Virus record (IMG/VR): IMGVR_UViG_3300032893_000068
Span: 1 to 51,897 of that record
Reading direction: 5' to 3' (one strand)
Length of the DNA stretch: 51,897 bases
Origin: a virus
A program made the translations under genes and the position numbers. This document shows, piece by piece, positions 6,887 through 16,093 of the stretch; positions within the stretch are counted from its first letter, which is position 1; each line of letters opens with the position of its first letter. The notes under the pieces are model-generated. The model worked only from the letters and a program-made list of their open reading frames with translations. It searched no databases and had not been told where the DNA came from.

Positions 6887-8344
6887 TTATTGGGTGTACC
6901 ATTTTCCATCTTTCTGAATGTATGTCTTTCCACCGATTGTCTTGGTTACAGGTGCAGCATTTCCCCCAGCAGTGGGAACTTGGCCTCCATGCTGGGAAAT
7001 ATAGTCCTTCACACTGTTGCCAAATGTTTGATTTAGCAAACGATCACGCTGGTCTTTATTCAATCCAGACGGCGCTGTGGCTTTCTGTTGATCCAAATAG
7101 TTATTTCTCAAATCTTCCGACACAGTTCCCTGTCTTTCAATTGAGTGACGAAGATTCTGAAACACAGACTGAGTTGAGCCACCCAAGGTTTTTGGATCAA
7201 ACCCAAGATAGGTTAAGGCTCCATTTAGATCGCCTTTGGCTGTTCTGGATTCAATTTCTCTACGTGTTCCTTCAGATGCCTGTCCTGTCGGAGAAATTAC
7301 ATTCGCCAAACCAAGAGCTAATTCTGCATACTGAGAATTCGGAATATTGTAGTTGCCATTCTTATCTTTGTACTGATCCATCAAGTTTAGTAAGTGGATT
7401 GATCCATTCACTTTGGCATCTTGCTGTCCAATCTGTCCATTACGAGCTTTGGTAAGATTGTCTACCCATTCACGAGTTTCTTTTTCAAGCTTGTCTTGAC
7501 GATTGGCATTCATCATCGTCATCTGCATTTCTTTGTTGGCTTGAATTTGTTTTAGTTGCAGTTCTTTCATGTCCTTCTGATTTTGCATTGCAGCCAATTT
7601 CTCAATGGCAGGAATCTGTTCAGCAATTTGGGCTGCACTTCTTCCTTGAATCATCGGATCATTTGGATCTTTCTGTAAAAATTTACTCAGCAATCCCTGA
7701 TACTGCTTAGAAATATCTGAATTCGGATCATGACGAAGCTTATCTTCAAATTGTTGCTTAGCTTCAGCCGTATCTTTTTCTTCTCTTTCTCCTTCAGCCT
7801 TAGCATGCCCTTGTGAGACATTGGCTCCAAAAGCAGAAGCAGCCCCAGCTACAGCATCAGAAGCCTGAGCCAAAGCCATAGGAAGGATATTGAGTTTACG
7901 CCGTTTATTTAATTCATCCAGCATAGCCTTACGTTGAGCATCATCATTTGATGTTGCAAGTCCCTGGATTACATCTTTGTTAGACAAATCTGGATCAACA
8001 CTATTTTCATCTTCTTCCTCATCACCCGATTCAGCCTGTTTTGGTGTTACTTTGGGCATTGATGCAGACGGAGGAGGTGTTGGTGTTGCTTGTGAATTCA
8101 TGTCCGGTGGGGTTGTCGGAGCAGGAATCGAAGACATATTTCCATTCTGTGTTACTGTATTGTCCGATGTATTCACATCGAATGAAGAAGGAATTGAATT
8201 CGCATCAGGAATATTCAAATTTGTACTAGGCATAGTGAGTTGCGGCGCAACCGGAGCTAATGGTGTATTACCCAATACCTGTTGCACCTTATCAGGGTTT
8301 TGGCCCTGAAAAAGCTCTTTAAGTTTCTCGTAATAGTTTTCCAT
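6887..8344 (-). CDS. Internal virion-type protein, Q/N-rich and helical
   Basis: The N-terminal third is low-complexity, rich in P, T, N and S. An acidic patch (SGDEEEDENSVDPD) comes next, followed by long Q/K-rich helices with coiled-coil character and a short C-terminal segment ending GGKTYIQKDGKWYTQ, which looks like a small beta-hairpin. It shares the block with three other ejection-type genes and its start overlaps the upstream stop. A structural role inside the capsid is inferred from composition and order only. Confidence 0.55.
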   Translation of the reverse strand: MENYYEKLKELFQGQNPDKVQQVLGNTPLAPVAPQLTMPSTNLNIPDANSIPSSFDVNTSDNTVTQNGNMSSIPAPTTPPDMNSQATPTPPPSASMPKVTPKQAESGDEEEDENSVDPDLSNKDVIQGLATSNDDAQRKAMLDELNKRRKLNILPMALAQASDAVAGAASAFGANVSQGHAKAEGEREEKDTAEAKQQFEDKLRHDPNSDISKQYQGLLSKFLQKDPNDPMIQGRSAAQIAEQIPAIEKLAAMQNQKDMKELQLKQIQANKEMQMTMMNANRQDKLEKETREWVDNLTKARNGQIGQQDAKVNGSIHLLNLMDQYKDKNGNYNIPNSQYAELALGLANVISPTGQASEGTRREIESRTAKGDLNGALTYLGFDPKTLGGSTQSVFQNLRHSIERQGTVSEDLRNNYLDQQKATAPSGLNKDQRDRLLNQTFGNSVKDYISQHGGQVPTAGGNAAPVTKTIGGKTYIQKDGKWYTQ

Positions 8345-9888
8345 TATGATTGCCTCGGAAAATCAACCTTCGCATTACGCAATCGTTTCAAAGCAAGTTC
8401 TGTTGGATTGTGTGTAATGGCCTTATTCACAAAATTTGGTATTGACTGGGGATGAGCCACTGCTGTTCTTGGCAACACTACCTCACCAGGACTTAATTTA
8501 GCCTTTACTGTATCATTCATGATGTTATTCCCAGGAAGTTTGGCAATTCCAGGGACTTGTCCGCCTTTTCTAAAATCTTTCTCATGCGGCTGCTTCTCAC
8601 GCACTTTATCAGCATATTGAGCAGCCTCAGCATAATGCTCAAAACTTCCAATTGGCTGTCCATTTGGATCTTTGATTTGAAACTCACCAGGATTTTGGTC
8701 ATCAGGAGCAATTGGTAAAGGCGGCGTAGCTTTATTCTGATTGTTTTGTTTGGATGGTTTCACATGTACTTCTCCACCATCTGCCATGTTAATCTTTCCA
8801 CCATAACAATATTTTTTGGTAAAAGAATTATAGGCATCTTCCAAAGAAGGCTCATCTTCCACCATACCGCCTTCACTATAAAGACTGAGTGAATTATTGG
8901 TCTTAGGCATGTAGCCATTAGGAACAGTATTTGATGTAGCTGCATTAGCTGCTGCTCCACCAGCGGGGCCACCAAAAGCACCTCCAAGGGCCGTAGCACC
9001 AATGCCCAATGCCCCGGATGTAAGGGCTAAATTTCCTGCTTGTTCTTTATTAGCGTCTGAATTAGCTTGATTGGCCCAATTACTAAGCACACCAGCTTCT
9101 CCTTGGGCTTTCTGTAGGGCATCATTAAATAATGTTTGATTCTGTTGAGCATTGTATTCTGTCCCAGCATTCTGTGTGCTTGTATTCAGATTGGCTGTAT
9201 TTTGCTTATTTGCCAAGTTAGCTGCCTGAGCTTGATTAGCTGTCTGTGTATTAAATAGATTCGTAGCATTTGCTGTCTGAGCATTGAATTGATTGATGGC
9301 ATTCTCGGCGGCAGCTTTGTTAGCTTCTTCTCCGTAAGCTTGGTTTTCAAGTTGGGTTCCCAGTCCACCAGCTTGCTGCATAGCTTGCAATGCTCGTTGT
9401 TCCGCGTTGGCAGCAACAGATGTACCAGCTTGATTAGCCGAATTGGAAGCATTCTGTTGATTGATTAGACGATTAACTGTTTCAAGTCCAGACCCTCCAA
9501 CTCCTCTGGCTTTGGCATTCTGCATAATGGCTTGATCTTGGGCATTACGTTGTTCATTTTCTTGATTCTCAATGTCTTGAAGCTGCGCCTTATCAATCGC
9601 TGTCATTCCACCTTGATTCGCAACATCTTGCATCTGTTGCAAAGCTTGCTTAGCAGCACCAGTGTAAGAAGGATCAGTCTTTATTGCATTGAAAGCATTT
9701 GAATTGATGAGAGTGGCTTCTGCTTGTTCAGGAGTAAGCTGACCAGCATCAACATAATTTTGAAGTTGAACTTGAAGGGATGAAAGTTCTGGCGTTTTGA
9801 TTGCATCGAACGCATCATAAGCTTCCTGCCTAAGTTTGTCTGCTTTATCAGACCCCGTACTACCAAATAAACTCGAAAACATTCCCAT
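8344..9888 (-). CDS. Internal virion-type protein with GGxV and LSPGEVVLP motifs
   Basis: The first ~330 residues are A/Q/N-rich helical sequence of coiled-coil type. A Gly/Ala segment (ALGIGATALGGAFGGPAGGAAA) could be membrane-active. The C-terminal part contains MADGGEV and LSPGEVVLP, motifs I associate with podovirus internal virion proteins and their assembly partners. A related MAEGGEV occurs in the 15388-15909 protein, hinting at a shared binding or processing signal. Confidence 0.6.
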   Translation of the reverse strand: MGMFSSLFGSTGSDKADKLRQEAYDAFDAIKTPELSSLQVQLQNYVDAGQLTPEQAEATLINSNAFNAIKTDPSYTGAAKQALQQMQDVANQGGMTAIDKAQLQDIENQENEQRNAQDQAIMQNAKARGVGGSGLETVNRLINQQNASNSANQAGTSVAANAEQRALQAMQQAGGLGTQLENQAYGEEANKAAAENAINQFNAQTANATNLFNTQTANQAQAANLANKQNTANLNTSTQNAGTEYNAQQNQTLFNDALQKAQGEAGVLSNWANQANSDANKEQAGNLALTSGALGIGATALGGAFGGPAGGAAANAATSNTVPNGYMPKTNNSLSLYSEGGMVEDEPSLEDAYNSFTKKYCYGGKINMADGGEVHVKPSKQNNQNKATPPLPIAPDDQNPGEFQIKDPNGQPIGSFEHYAEAAQYADKVREKQPHEKDFRKGGQVPGIAKLPGNNIMNDTVKAKLSPGEVVLPRTAVAHPQSIPNFVNKAITHNPTELALKRLRNAKVDFPRQS

Positions 9889-9902
9889 TGTATTGCCTCT
9901 AA

Positions 9903-11531
9903 TTATAGTCCTGTAGTTTTATGAAAATATTGTTTGCCCTTAGTATAAGCATTTAAGGCCGAACCTGTTGCTCCTGATCCATACGTATTAACCAAATTAA
10001 TGATTGGTTGAATATATGAATTAAATGTGTCTTTATCTAATTGACCATTTTTAAGAAGTCCTTGTAATGCTGTAACTTTTGCTGCTGCATCATACAAAGC
10101 ACCTTCGTGATATGTGCCTGCGCTAGAAAATGGCGTATTAAAAACACTTGTAAGAGTATTAATTGTGTCTGGCGTTGCATTAGCCGGAAATTGGATTGTT
10201 GCTGGCCCAACCCCTAATGAAGATTTGAAAGAATTTCCTGTAGCTGGCGTAGCTGGAAGTCCCGGTATTCCAGGAGTAGCAGGTGTTGCAGGAGTAAGTG
10301 GCGTCCCACCAAGAGCGCCTTGTTGATATTTACTCTTCAAATAATCTACTAAATTGGTAGAATTAATTCCTGTTAAAGCATTCGGAGCCGTACCAGCCTG
10401 AGACGCATTCGCTGGATTTAAAATCCCGGTATAATCTACCCCAGTAAGCGCTTGATAAGCCGCTGCATTTGCATAATCTTCTGGTGTTACGGCATTGGCT
10501 GTAGTTATGGCTGTGTTAGGATTAAAGCTATAAAATTGCGAAAGATCTGTAGGTTTACCAGACTGAGTATTTAATGCAGTAAGGTATTGTTGAATTGTTT
10601 GAGCATCCACATTAGGATTAATCTGTTTTAAATCAGCAATAACTTTATTTGGATCACCGGAAGCAAAATCAGTTTGTAATTGTTTAGCAGCAGTTGCAGC
10701 AGGAGTTTGAGCAGCAGTAACTTCTGAGTTAATTTTGTTTTGAAAATTAGAAACATTGTTTGTAAAAGCATTCTGTGTATTTGCTTGAGTTGCTGCTGTG
10801 TTTGTTGCGGCATTGGTAGCTGCTGTATCAACATTTCCTGCTGCATTCGTCAAATAGTCCTGAATTGATTGAAATTGTTTTTGTTGATTCTGTAGGGTTG
10901 GGAAAGCGCTGGATGATTGCAGTAATGCTGTGTCAAGTCCTTTATTTCCCTGCCCATAAACATTGAATTGATCTTGTAAAAGTTGTTGTTGTCCCCCGGT
11001 TGTGCCAAGTTCTTGCGCCCTAGTATTGGCCTCATTAGCCGCAGCCGAAGCAGTATTATATTGATCTGATGTCTCAAATGAACTGGGGCCACTATAAGAA
11101 GCATTCCATTGTTTTTGGAATGCCGAAAGTTTATCAGGATTGTTGGCTACAGAAGTGGGAGTATTGACAGCCTCATTGACTAATCCTTGATCGAAATTAA
11201 CTGTTCCAGCTTTAATTGCATTCTGTGCATTCTTCGCTGATGTATCAATGGCACCTGTCTCTTGCCCATAAGTATTAGCCAAAGAACCAGAAACCTTCTG
11301 TCCCAAATCCTCAGCTTGTGTTTTGTTGGCACCAAGATAATCCTGAATTGTCGCAAATTGCTGTGTCGGCGGCGTAGGGGTAGACGGAGAGACAGTCGAA
11401 GGATTACCTTGCGATGTATTAGAACTAGATGGAGATGAAGTAGTAGTTCCTCCACCAGCGCCAATATTGGCATTGGTATTATTTTGTGCTCTACCGTATG
11501 GGTCTTGTTGATCTTCTTGATCTATCCACAT
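9903..11531 (-). CDS. Large low-complexity virion protein (A/N/Q/T-rich)
   Basis: The product opens with an acidic and then a Ser/Thr/Pro-rich disordered tail and continues as A/N/Q/T-rich sequence with predicted long helices. A Pro-rich linker (TPLTPATPATPGIPGLP) separates a compact C-terminal region. IQDYL recurs twice (after QFAT and FQS), suggesting internal repetition. It is the first of four consecutive large genes of similar composition between the tail genes and the small beta-rich cassette. An ejection or tail-core role is inferred. Confidence 0.5.
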   Translation of the reverse strand: MWIDQEDQQDPYGRAQNNTNANIGAGGGTTTSSPSSSNTSQGNPSTVSPSTPTPPTQQFATIQDYLGANKTQAEDLGQKVSGSLANTYGQETGAIDTSAKNAQNAIKAGTVNFDQGLVNEAVNTPTSVANNPDKLSAFQKQWNASYSGPSSFETSDQYNTASAAANEANTRAQELGTTGGQQQLLQDQFNVYGQGNKGLDTALLQSSSAFPTLQNQQKQFQSIQDYLTNAAGNVDTAATNAATNTAATQANTQNAFTNNVSNFQNKINSEVTAAQTPAATAAKQLQTDFASGDPNKVIADLKQINPNVDAQTIQQYLTALNTQSGKPTDLSQFYSFNPNTAITTANAVTPEDYANAAAYQALTGVDYTGILNPANASQAGTAPNALTGINSTNLVDYLKSKYQQGALGGTPLTPATPATPGIPGLPATPATGNSFKSSLGVGPATIQFPANATPDTINTLTSVFNTPFSSAGTYHEGALYDAAAKVTALQGLLKNGQLDKDTFNSYIQPIINLVNTYGSGATGSALNAYTKGKQYFHKTTGL

Positions 11532-11924
11532 TTATTTTACCACGAATGTTAAAGTGTAAATCTTACCTGTTGTCAAACCCTTGATTCCATTTACTACAAT
11601 ATTTGTTCCAATATAATTCCAACTTACTTGAGGATATACCACTTCATAAGTTCCATCCTGTCTAGTTACATGAAGGGTAAGTTCTATTGGCTGTCTTGTC
11701 ATTCCCCAAGGAAAACTCACTGTATTTAATGTATCATCTGTTACCGCTTGTAAGGGAAGTTGTTTCACTACGCAGGAAATATTATCCTGAAGTGTCAATT
11801 GATTCGTCAATGCTGTTGTTACCTGGGTAATAAACAACTGCAAAGGATACAAAAGTTTACTTAACCAATTAGGAGCATCGGGAAAATCACTTCTATCTAA
11901 TTGTGGCGGCGTTGTGAGTTTCAT
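11532..11924 (-). CDS. Conserved small tail-associated protein
   Basis: The 130-residue protein has an N-terminal helical part (PNWLSKLLYPLQLFITQVT) and a C-terminal beta domain ending NIVVNGIKGLTTGKIYTLTFVV. This layout recurs in podoviruses directly after the tail nozzle-type gene, as here. Start and upstream stop overlap by one base. Function unknown. Confidence 0.55.
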   Translation of the reverse strand: MKLTTPPQLDRSDFPDAPNWLSKLLYPLQLFITQVTTALTNQLTLQDNISCVVKQLPLQAVTDDTLNTVSFPWGMTRQPIELTLHVTRQDGTYEVVYPQVSWNYIGTNIVVNGIKGLTTGKIYTLTFVVK

Positions 11925-14428
11925 TAATGGAACCGTTGAGACATCTTTGAATAATATAAAGCAAAACCATCCAAAGCAAAATTACTCAAAGCATCTGAAT
12001 AATTAACTGAAATATTTAACCAATGACCTCTACGTTGACTTATTGGCACCAATCCACGAATAACTTGAAAAGGTGGTACTCCACTTCCCCACGGGCTAGT
12101 TCCCCAAGTTCCTTGTCCCCAACCATCCGAAAATTTTGGCACTAGAGTAGAAAAAGACACAGAAGGATAAAAATCAGTAGAAAATCCAAGGTCAAAAGAA
12201 TCGAAATCAGCCGTTGAAAAAATCGCATGACATTCCTTAAAGTGCTTTACAATTCCTGGATTTCCAAATGCTTCAGGAGTGAAAATTAAGGACACTAAAA
12301 TTGGTCGATAGATTGTTGCATCTCCCGTATCCCAAACCAAAGACATATCAAGAGTAATATGTGTTGCATCAGGAATTGCTGTAATAATTGCAAGATTACC
12401 TGTACTAGCCTGATATACTGTATATCCTAATACTGCACTACTGCTATCTATAACTGCAATCGTATTATCAGAATATCCTGTAATTGTTATCGGAAATTCA
12501 TTATCAGCATAATCAAATGACGTATAATTCTTTCGTTCTTGATAAAGATAGAGTGACCCATTATCTGAAGAACCAAGATATAATTTTCCATCAGTTGGAT
12601 TGATAAATCCACATCCCATTGTATAAGGATACTGATAAGTTGTCCAAGTATCTGTGAGATAGTTATAGACATAAAACTGAGTTACCGTTGTATCAAAAGT
12701 TGATGTTACCGTACCAAACAAGTATTGATTTTCAGATTCGTAGGTAATACCAAAACTAGCACTATCAAAAGCTGGATAAAGCGGTGATGAAAGCTGTAGC
12801 AAATCCTGTTTGATTGGCAAAGCTTTCAAAACAGCCCCTTCATTATAAGTCATTGAAATGATAGTCTGATTTGTGAAGCAGTAAACCTTGTTATTAAGCG
12901 ACACTGCACTCTCAATTCCACGAAGGATAATCGTACTATCTACCAATTGAACCTGGAAACTACTTGTATCTGTACCCGAAATTTGATAAACTCCATCTTG
13001 TTTGAAGATTAAGATGTAGTCGCGTAATGCAATAATGCGTAAAATTGTTTTGTCAGCACTTCCTGCAAAGAGTTCTTGGCCTAATGGAGTGGCTTCCGGT
13101 TGCTGAAACTTGGAGATACGAATTCCATTGGGATGATTCTCATTGGCTGATGTTGCAGTAGTTGTACCAATATCAGGAACAAACGCTCCTGCACGACTCG
13201 ATGCAGTATTAAAAGTCCCTGTTGAAAAATCTCTAGTCTGAAGTTGAATGCGCCCAGGAAGATCCGAGTAACCCGACACATAGTATGCGTAGATTGTTGT
13301 ATTCGAGGCATACCGATTTATCACTCTCACCAAGCTATTTGCTGTGTTTGTGATGTTCTGTGACGGGGTTCCACCTGTAAAAATCTGAAATTGTCCACTG
13401 GCAATCACTTCACTGGCTGCACCTGTGTATACAACACCGTTGATGGTGACTGTATCGCCATTCTGAAGTCCTGGCGCCCCAACACTAACCAAAGTGAGAA
13501 GTTGCTGATCTAACGATGTGTTGTTCGCATAGAAGGCATAGCCTTTGAAATAAGTGATGTCTGTCGCAATGGGCGGCTGATAATTGGCTTGTGAAATTCC
13601 TTCTTGGCTAGACGCTGTATAAATTGCTGCTCCACGAAGACTATCATTCACTGTATCAGTGAAAGTGATGGTTCCTGCTGCCAATTGTCCTGCTGTTGGA
13701 TTTCCACTGAACACCAAATCACATTCATCGTTCGGTTCAGTATTCAAATCAACAGACATCGGGCTTCTGTACACTTCATAGTTCCAAGAACTTGTAAGTC
13801 CTGCTGGAAGTGTGAAAGTAAGAGACACATTTGTTGCCCCACCTGAACTGTTGCTAACGACGATACGCTGCGAAGGCGCACCTTGAATCAAATTACTGTT
13901 GGCATCCGTGTAACTAAACACAATGCGATAGGCCACCTGAGTATTGTTGGTGAACCAACCAGAACCAGTTGTTGTTCCACTGCCGTCAAGTCCTGCTGGT
14001 GCTCCTGCAAAAGTAATGCTGTTGGCGTAATTATCAAGTTTCTTGATGCCAGTATCAGTAGAAAAATAGATGTTTTTATTCGACTGAATTGAATGAATCC
14101 TCAATGCAGTTGATGGAGGATTGTAAGTACCTGTATAATCAGTGCGTGTGCTAAAATCACTAGAATAATAGGCTAATGTAGTTCCACTATGCGAAATCAC
14201 ATGGTTCTGAAAGCTGAAAAGACTTAGAACACTTGAACTGAAAACCGGCCCAACTGGAACTTGTCCTCTACGTTGTTCAAGAACGCTAGGTCTGGAAATC
14301 CGAACATTAATAGCTTCAGTTAAAGATCCAGGAGGAGACTCTGAAAAAGTATTAGGATATGTCCAAATTCCCGCTGGTTTAAGTCTAAGTTCTTCCAGTT
14401 CTTGTAATGGACTTTGTTGCGAAGCCAT
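11924..14428 (-). CDS. Tail protein (large beta-propeller-like / tail nozzle type)
   Basis: At 834 residues this is one of the main tail genes. It contains many beta-rich repeats and the passage NKVYCFTNQTIISMTYNEGA with surrounding segments, the pattern of podovirus stabilisation or tubular tail proteins that line the nozzle. The location immediately after a putative adaptor supports this. No enzymatic motif found. Confidence 0.6.
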   Translation of the reverse strand: MASQQSPLQELEELRLKPAGIWTYPNTFSESPPGSLTEAINVRISRPSVLEQRRGQVPVGPVFSSSVLSLFSFQNHVISHSGTTLAYYSSDFSTRTDYTGTYNPPSTALRIHSIQSNKNIYFSTDTGIKKLDNYANSITFAGAPAGLDGSGTTTGSGWFTNNTQVAYRIVFSYTDANSNLIQGAPSQRIVVSNSSGGATNVSLTFTLPAGLTSSWNYEVYRSPMSVDLNTEPNDECDLVFSGNPTAGQLAAGTITFTDTVNDSLRGAAIYTASSQEGISQANYQPPIATDITYFKGYAFYANNTSLDQQLLTLVSVGAPGLQNGDTVTINGVVYTGAASEVIASGQFQIFTGGTPSQNITNTANSLVRVINRYASNTTIYAYYVSGYSDLPGRIQLQTRDFSTGTFNTASSRAGAFVPDIGTTTATSANENHPNGIRISKFQQPEATPLGQELFAGSADKTILRIIALRDYILIFKQDGVYQISGTDTSSFQVQLVDSTIILRGIESAVSLNNKVYCFTNQTIISMTYNEGAVLKALPIKQDLLQLSSPLYPAFDSASFGITYESENQYLFGTVTSTFDTTVTQFYVYNYLTDTWTTYQYPYTMGCGFINPTDGKLYLGSSDNGSLYLYQERKNYTSFDYADNEFPITITGYSDNTIAVIDSSSAVLGYTVYQASTGNLAIITAIPDATHITLDMSLVWDTGDATIYRPILVSLIFTPEAFGNPGIVKHFKECHAIFSTADFDSFDLGFSTDFYPSVSFSTLVPKFSDGWGQGTWGTSPWGSGVPPFQVIRGLVPISQRRGHWLNISVNYSDALSNFALDGFALYYSKMSQRFH

Positions 14429-14431
14429 TAT

Positions 14432-15340
14432 TTACCACCATCCCCATAATCTATTTCTTAGTGGGAATTTCGCAGGAGTACCATCCACTCTTGGTGTTAG
14501 TACTTGAATCAAACTTTTCTTACAATCTTCTGCTTGCATTTGAAACACTTGAAATGCTGGATCACCTGTATATTGGAGAATACGAGCAGCCGTGAGAGCT
14601 TCCAAGAGTCGTTGTGCTTCTACTGGAATTTGTGGAATAGGAGAAGTATTTGCTTCACTCACCCAATCGCCGATGGTAAGAGCAGAAGGTACAGAAGTAA
14701 AAGTAAGGATAAAGCCATTGATAGCTGTAATAGTTTGGTCATCGCCATGACTCGAAAAAGGAGATTGTGAAGCAATGCAGTCAAAAGTTGTTGATGTAGT
14801 CCATGTTGTCGGAACAAACGTCAGTGTCACTTCACCTGTAGTTCGATTGATTGCAACTACTTGTCCGGCATCACTTGTTGAGCAAAGAGTATTGGGTCTA
14901 CGAAAATAATTCATCCGAACAAATTGATAATTTGCAGCACCAAGAAGATTTCCAAGTACCAAAACAATATGATTATCCATTGGATAGAAACCAAATTGAT
15001 ATGGAGCATAAGCCCAAGAAGATTTCATATCTTCCGGTTGAATGTAATTTAGAAGTACTTCATTGCCTTGATTGTCAACAAGCATGACATCACGAAGTTT
15101 AGATCCACTTGCTCGTTGAGGAATTTCATACGTCAAAGTTCCCTGAACAAAAGGATTGTCCTTCATTGTCACCCAATATTCTTGCTTCACACTCTCAATG
15201 AATGGAATGATTGTAGATTGCAATTCTTCCGAAGCAATACGAATCATATCATCATCTGAAACAAGACTCTGATTTGAGGCATTCATACTGCGAGTCTTGA
15301 CAGATGTGAGCAAAGCATCTGTGCTATAATCTACGGCCAT
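14432..15340 (-). CDS. Probable head-tail adaptor or tail-tube type protein
   Basis: The 302-residue product starts with a helical domain (about residues 1-60), continues with a beta-rich centre, and ends with helices around PQIPVEAQRLLEALTAARIL and a basic, Trp-rich tail (RNRLWGWW). This mix and its place just before the large tail gene fit a podovirus adaptor. A hairpin lies just upstream of its ribosome binding site. Confidence 0.55.
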   Translation of the reverse strand: MAVDYSTDALLTSVKTRSMNASNQSLVSDDDMIRIASEELQSTIIPFIESVKQEYWVTMKDNPFVQGTLTYEIPQRASGSKLRDVMLVDNQGNEVLLNYIQPEDMKSSWAYAPYQFGFYPMDNHIVLVLGNLLGAANYQFVRMNYFRRPNTLCSTSDAGQVVAINRTTGEVTLTFVPTTWTTSTTFDCIASQSPFSSHGDDQTITAINGFILTFTSVPSALTIGDWVSEANTSPIPQIPVEAQRLLEALTAARILQYTGDPAFQVFQMQAEDCKKSLIQVLTPRVDGTPAKFPLRNRLWGWW

Positions 15341-15352
15341 TGTGTTCTCCTA

Positions 15353-15376
15353 ATTAGCAGTTTGCGAATTGCTAAT
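15353..15376 (-). promoter_or_regulatory. Stable hairpin before the adaptor gene
   Basis: Two ten-base arms, ATTAGCAGTT and AATTGCTAAT on the plus strand, pair across a four-base loop with a single G-U type wobble. The hairpin lies between the stop of the upstream gene and the ribosome binding site of the 14432-15340 gene. It lacks a U-tract, so mRNA processing, stability or translation control is more likely than termination. Confidence 0.5.
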
Positions 15377-15387
15377 ACTGGGGTAAA

Positions 15388-15909
15388 TTATTTGTGATGC
15401 CAGTGTTTTGCGTTTTCTGCGAATTGAGCACGCTTGCGAAGGGTTTCATCCTCAGAATGAGTAGCCTTTTCAAGCTTTCCAGAAGGAATTGGCTTGCTTT
15501 CAGGAACATGAAGATCATGATGAAGCGCACCTTTCTTAAGTCCTTCCAAAAAATGAGGAGTTTTCACCTCTCCACCTTCGGCCATTCCCTGCTCTTGTTT
15601 CTTTTGGGAAACAATCGCCGCAATAGACGGATCAATATGTTCTTCTTTATCTTCAGGCAGATTACCTTCATCATCAGCAGAACTTGCTTTATCCATCAAT
15701 TCCGGTAGATTATCTTGACCATCTTCCTCATCATGTTCCGTTGGTTCTGGTTCATTATGAGCTTCCACCATAATTTCAGCATGTTTTGGTTTCATGTGAT
15801 CTGGTAAGTAGCCATCCGCATCCATCTGATCCATTTCATCAGCTATTTTGCGGAGAACTTGACTTATCATATCAGCATCTTGTTTTTCATCATCGTGCAT
15901 TGGTTGCAT
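15388..15909 (-). CDS. Acidic protein with MAEGGEV motif
   Basis: The chosen ATG at 15909 follows GGAGA by six bases; the frame stays open to 15951. The product is highly acidic (stretches of D, E and H) with a C-terminal basic, His-rich end. The MAEGGEV motif echoes MADGGEV in the 8344-9888 virion protein. An assembly or packaging accessory is possible; no catalytic features. Confidence 0.55.
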   Translation of the reverse strand: MQPMHDDEKQDADMISQVLRKIADEMDQMDADGYLPDHMKPKHAEIMVEAHNEPEPTEHDEEDGQDNLPELMDKASSADDEGNLPEDKEEHIDPSIAAIVSQKKQEQGMAEGGEVKTPHFLEGLKKGALHHDLHVPESKPIPSGKLEKATHSEDETLRKRAQFAENAKHWHHK

Positions 15910-15925
15910 TGTATTCTCCATTAAA

Positions 15926-16084
15926 TTAAAGTTGTGATTGCAAAGCTGCAAGTGCAGTTAAATAATCTGATTCTGATAAAATGGTTCCTGTAAGTCCTTG
16001 AGCAATAAGCATTGCTAAAATATCTTCTTCAGACATTCCGTCAAATTTACAAAGTGCGCCATCTGATCGAATAAGATAAACCAT
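15926..16084 (-). CDS. Small hypothetical protein, 52 residues
   Basis: The ORF starts ATG at 16084, nine bases after the tailspike stop, and ends at 15926. The product (VYLIRSDGALCKFDGMSEEDI and a helical C-terminus) resembles short tail-fibre-associated proteins but I cannot assign it. It slightly overlaps the open frame of the next gene's alternative start. Confidence 0.5.
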   Translation of the reverse strand: MVYLIRSDGALCKFDGMSEEDILAMLIAQGLTGTILSESDYLTALAALQSQL

Positions 16085-16093
16085 AGTATTCCC

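Noticed and set aside
6120-8309. Plus-strand ORFs inside the ejection-protein genes (for example 6384-6608 and 7977-8309)
   Set aside because: They are Ala/Ser/Val- or Gly-rich mirror frames of low-complexity minus-strand genes, without ribosome binding sites.
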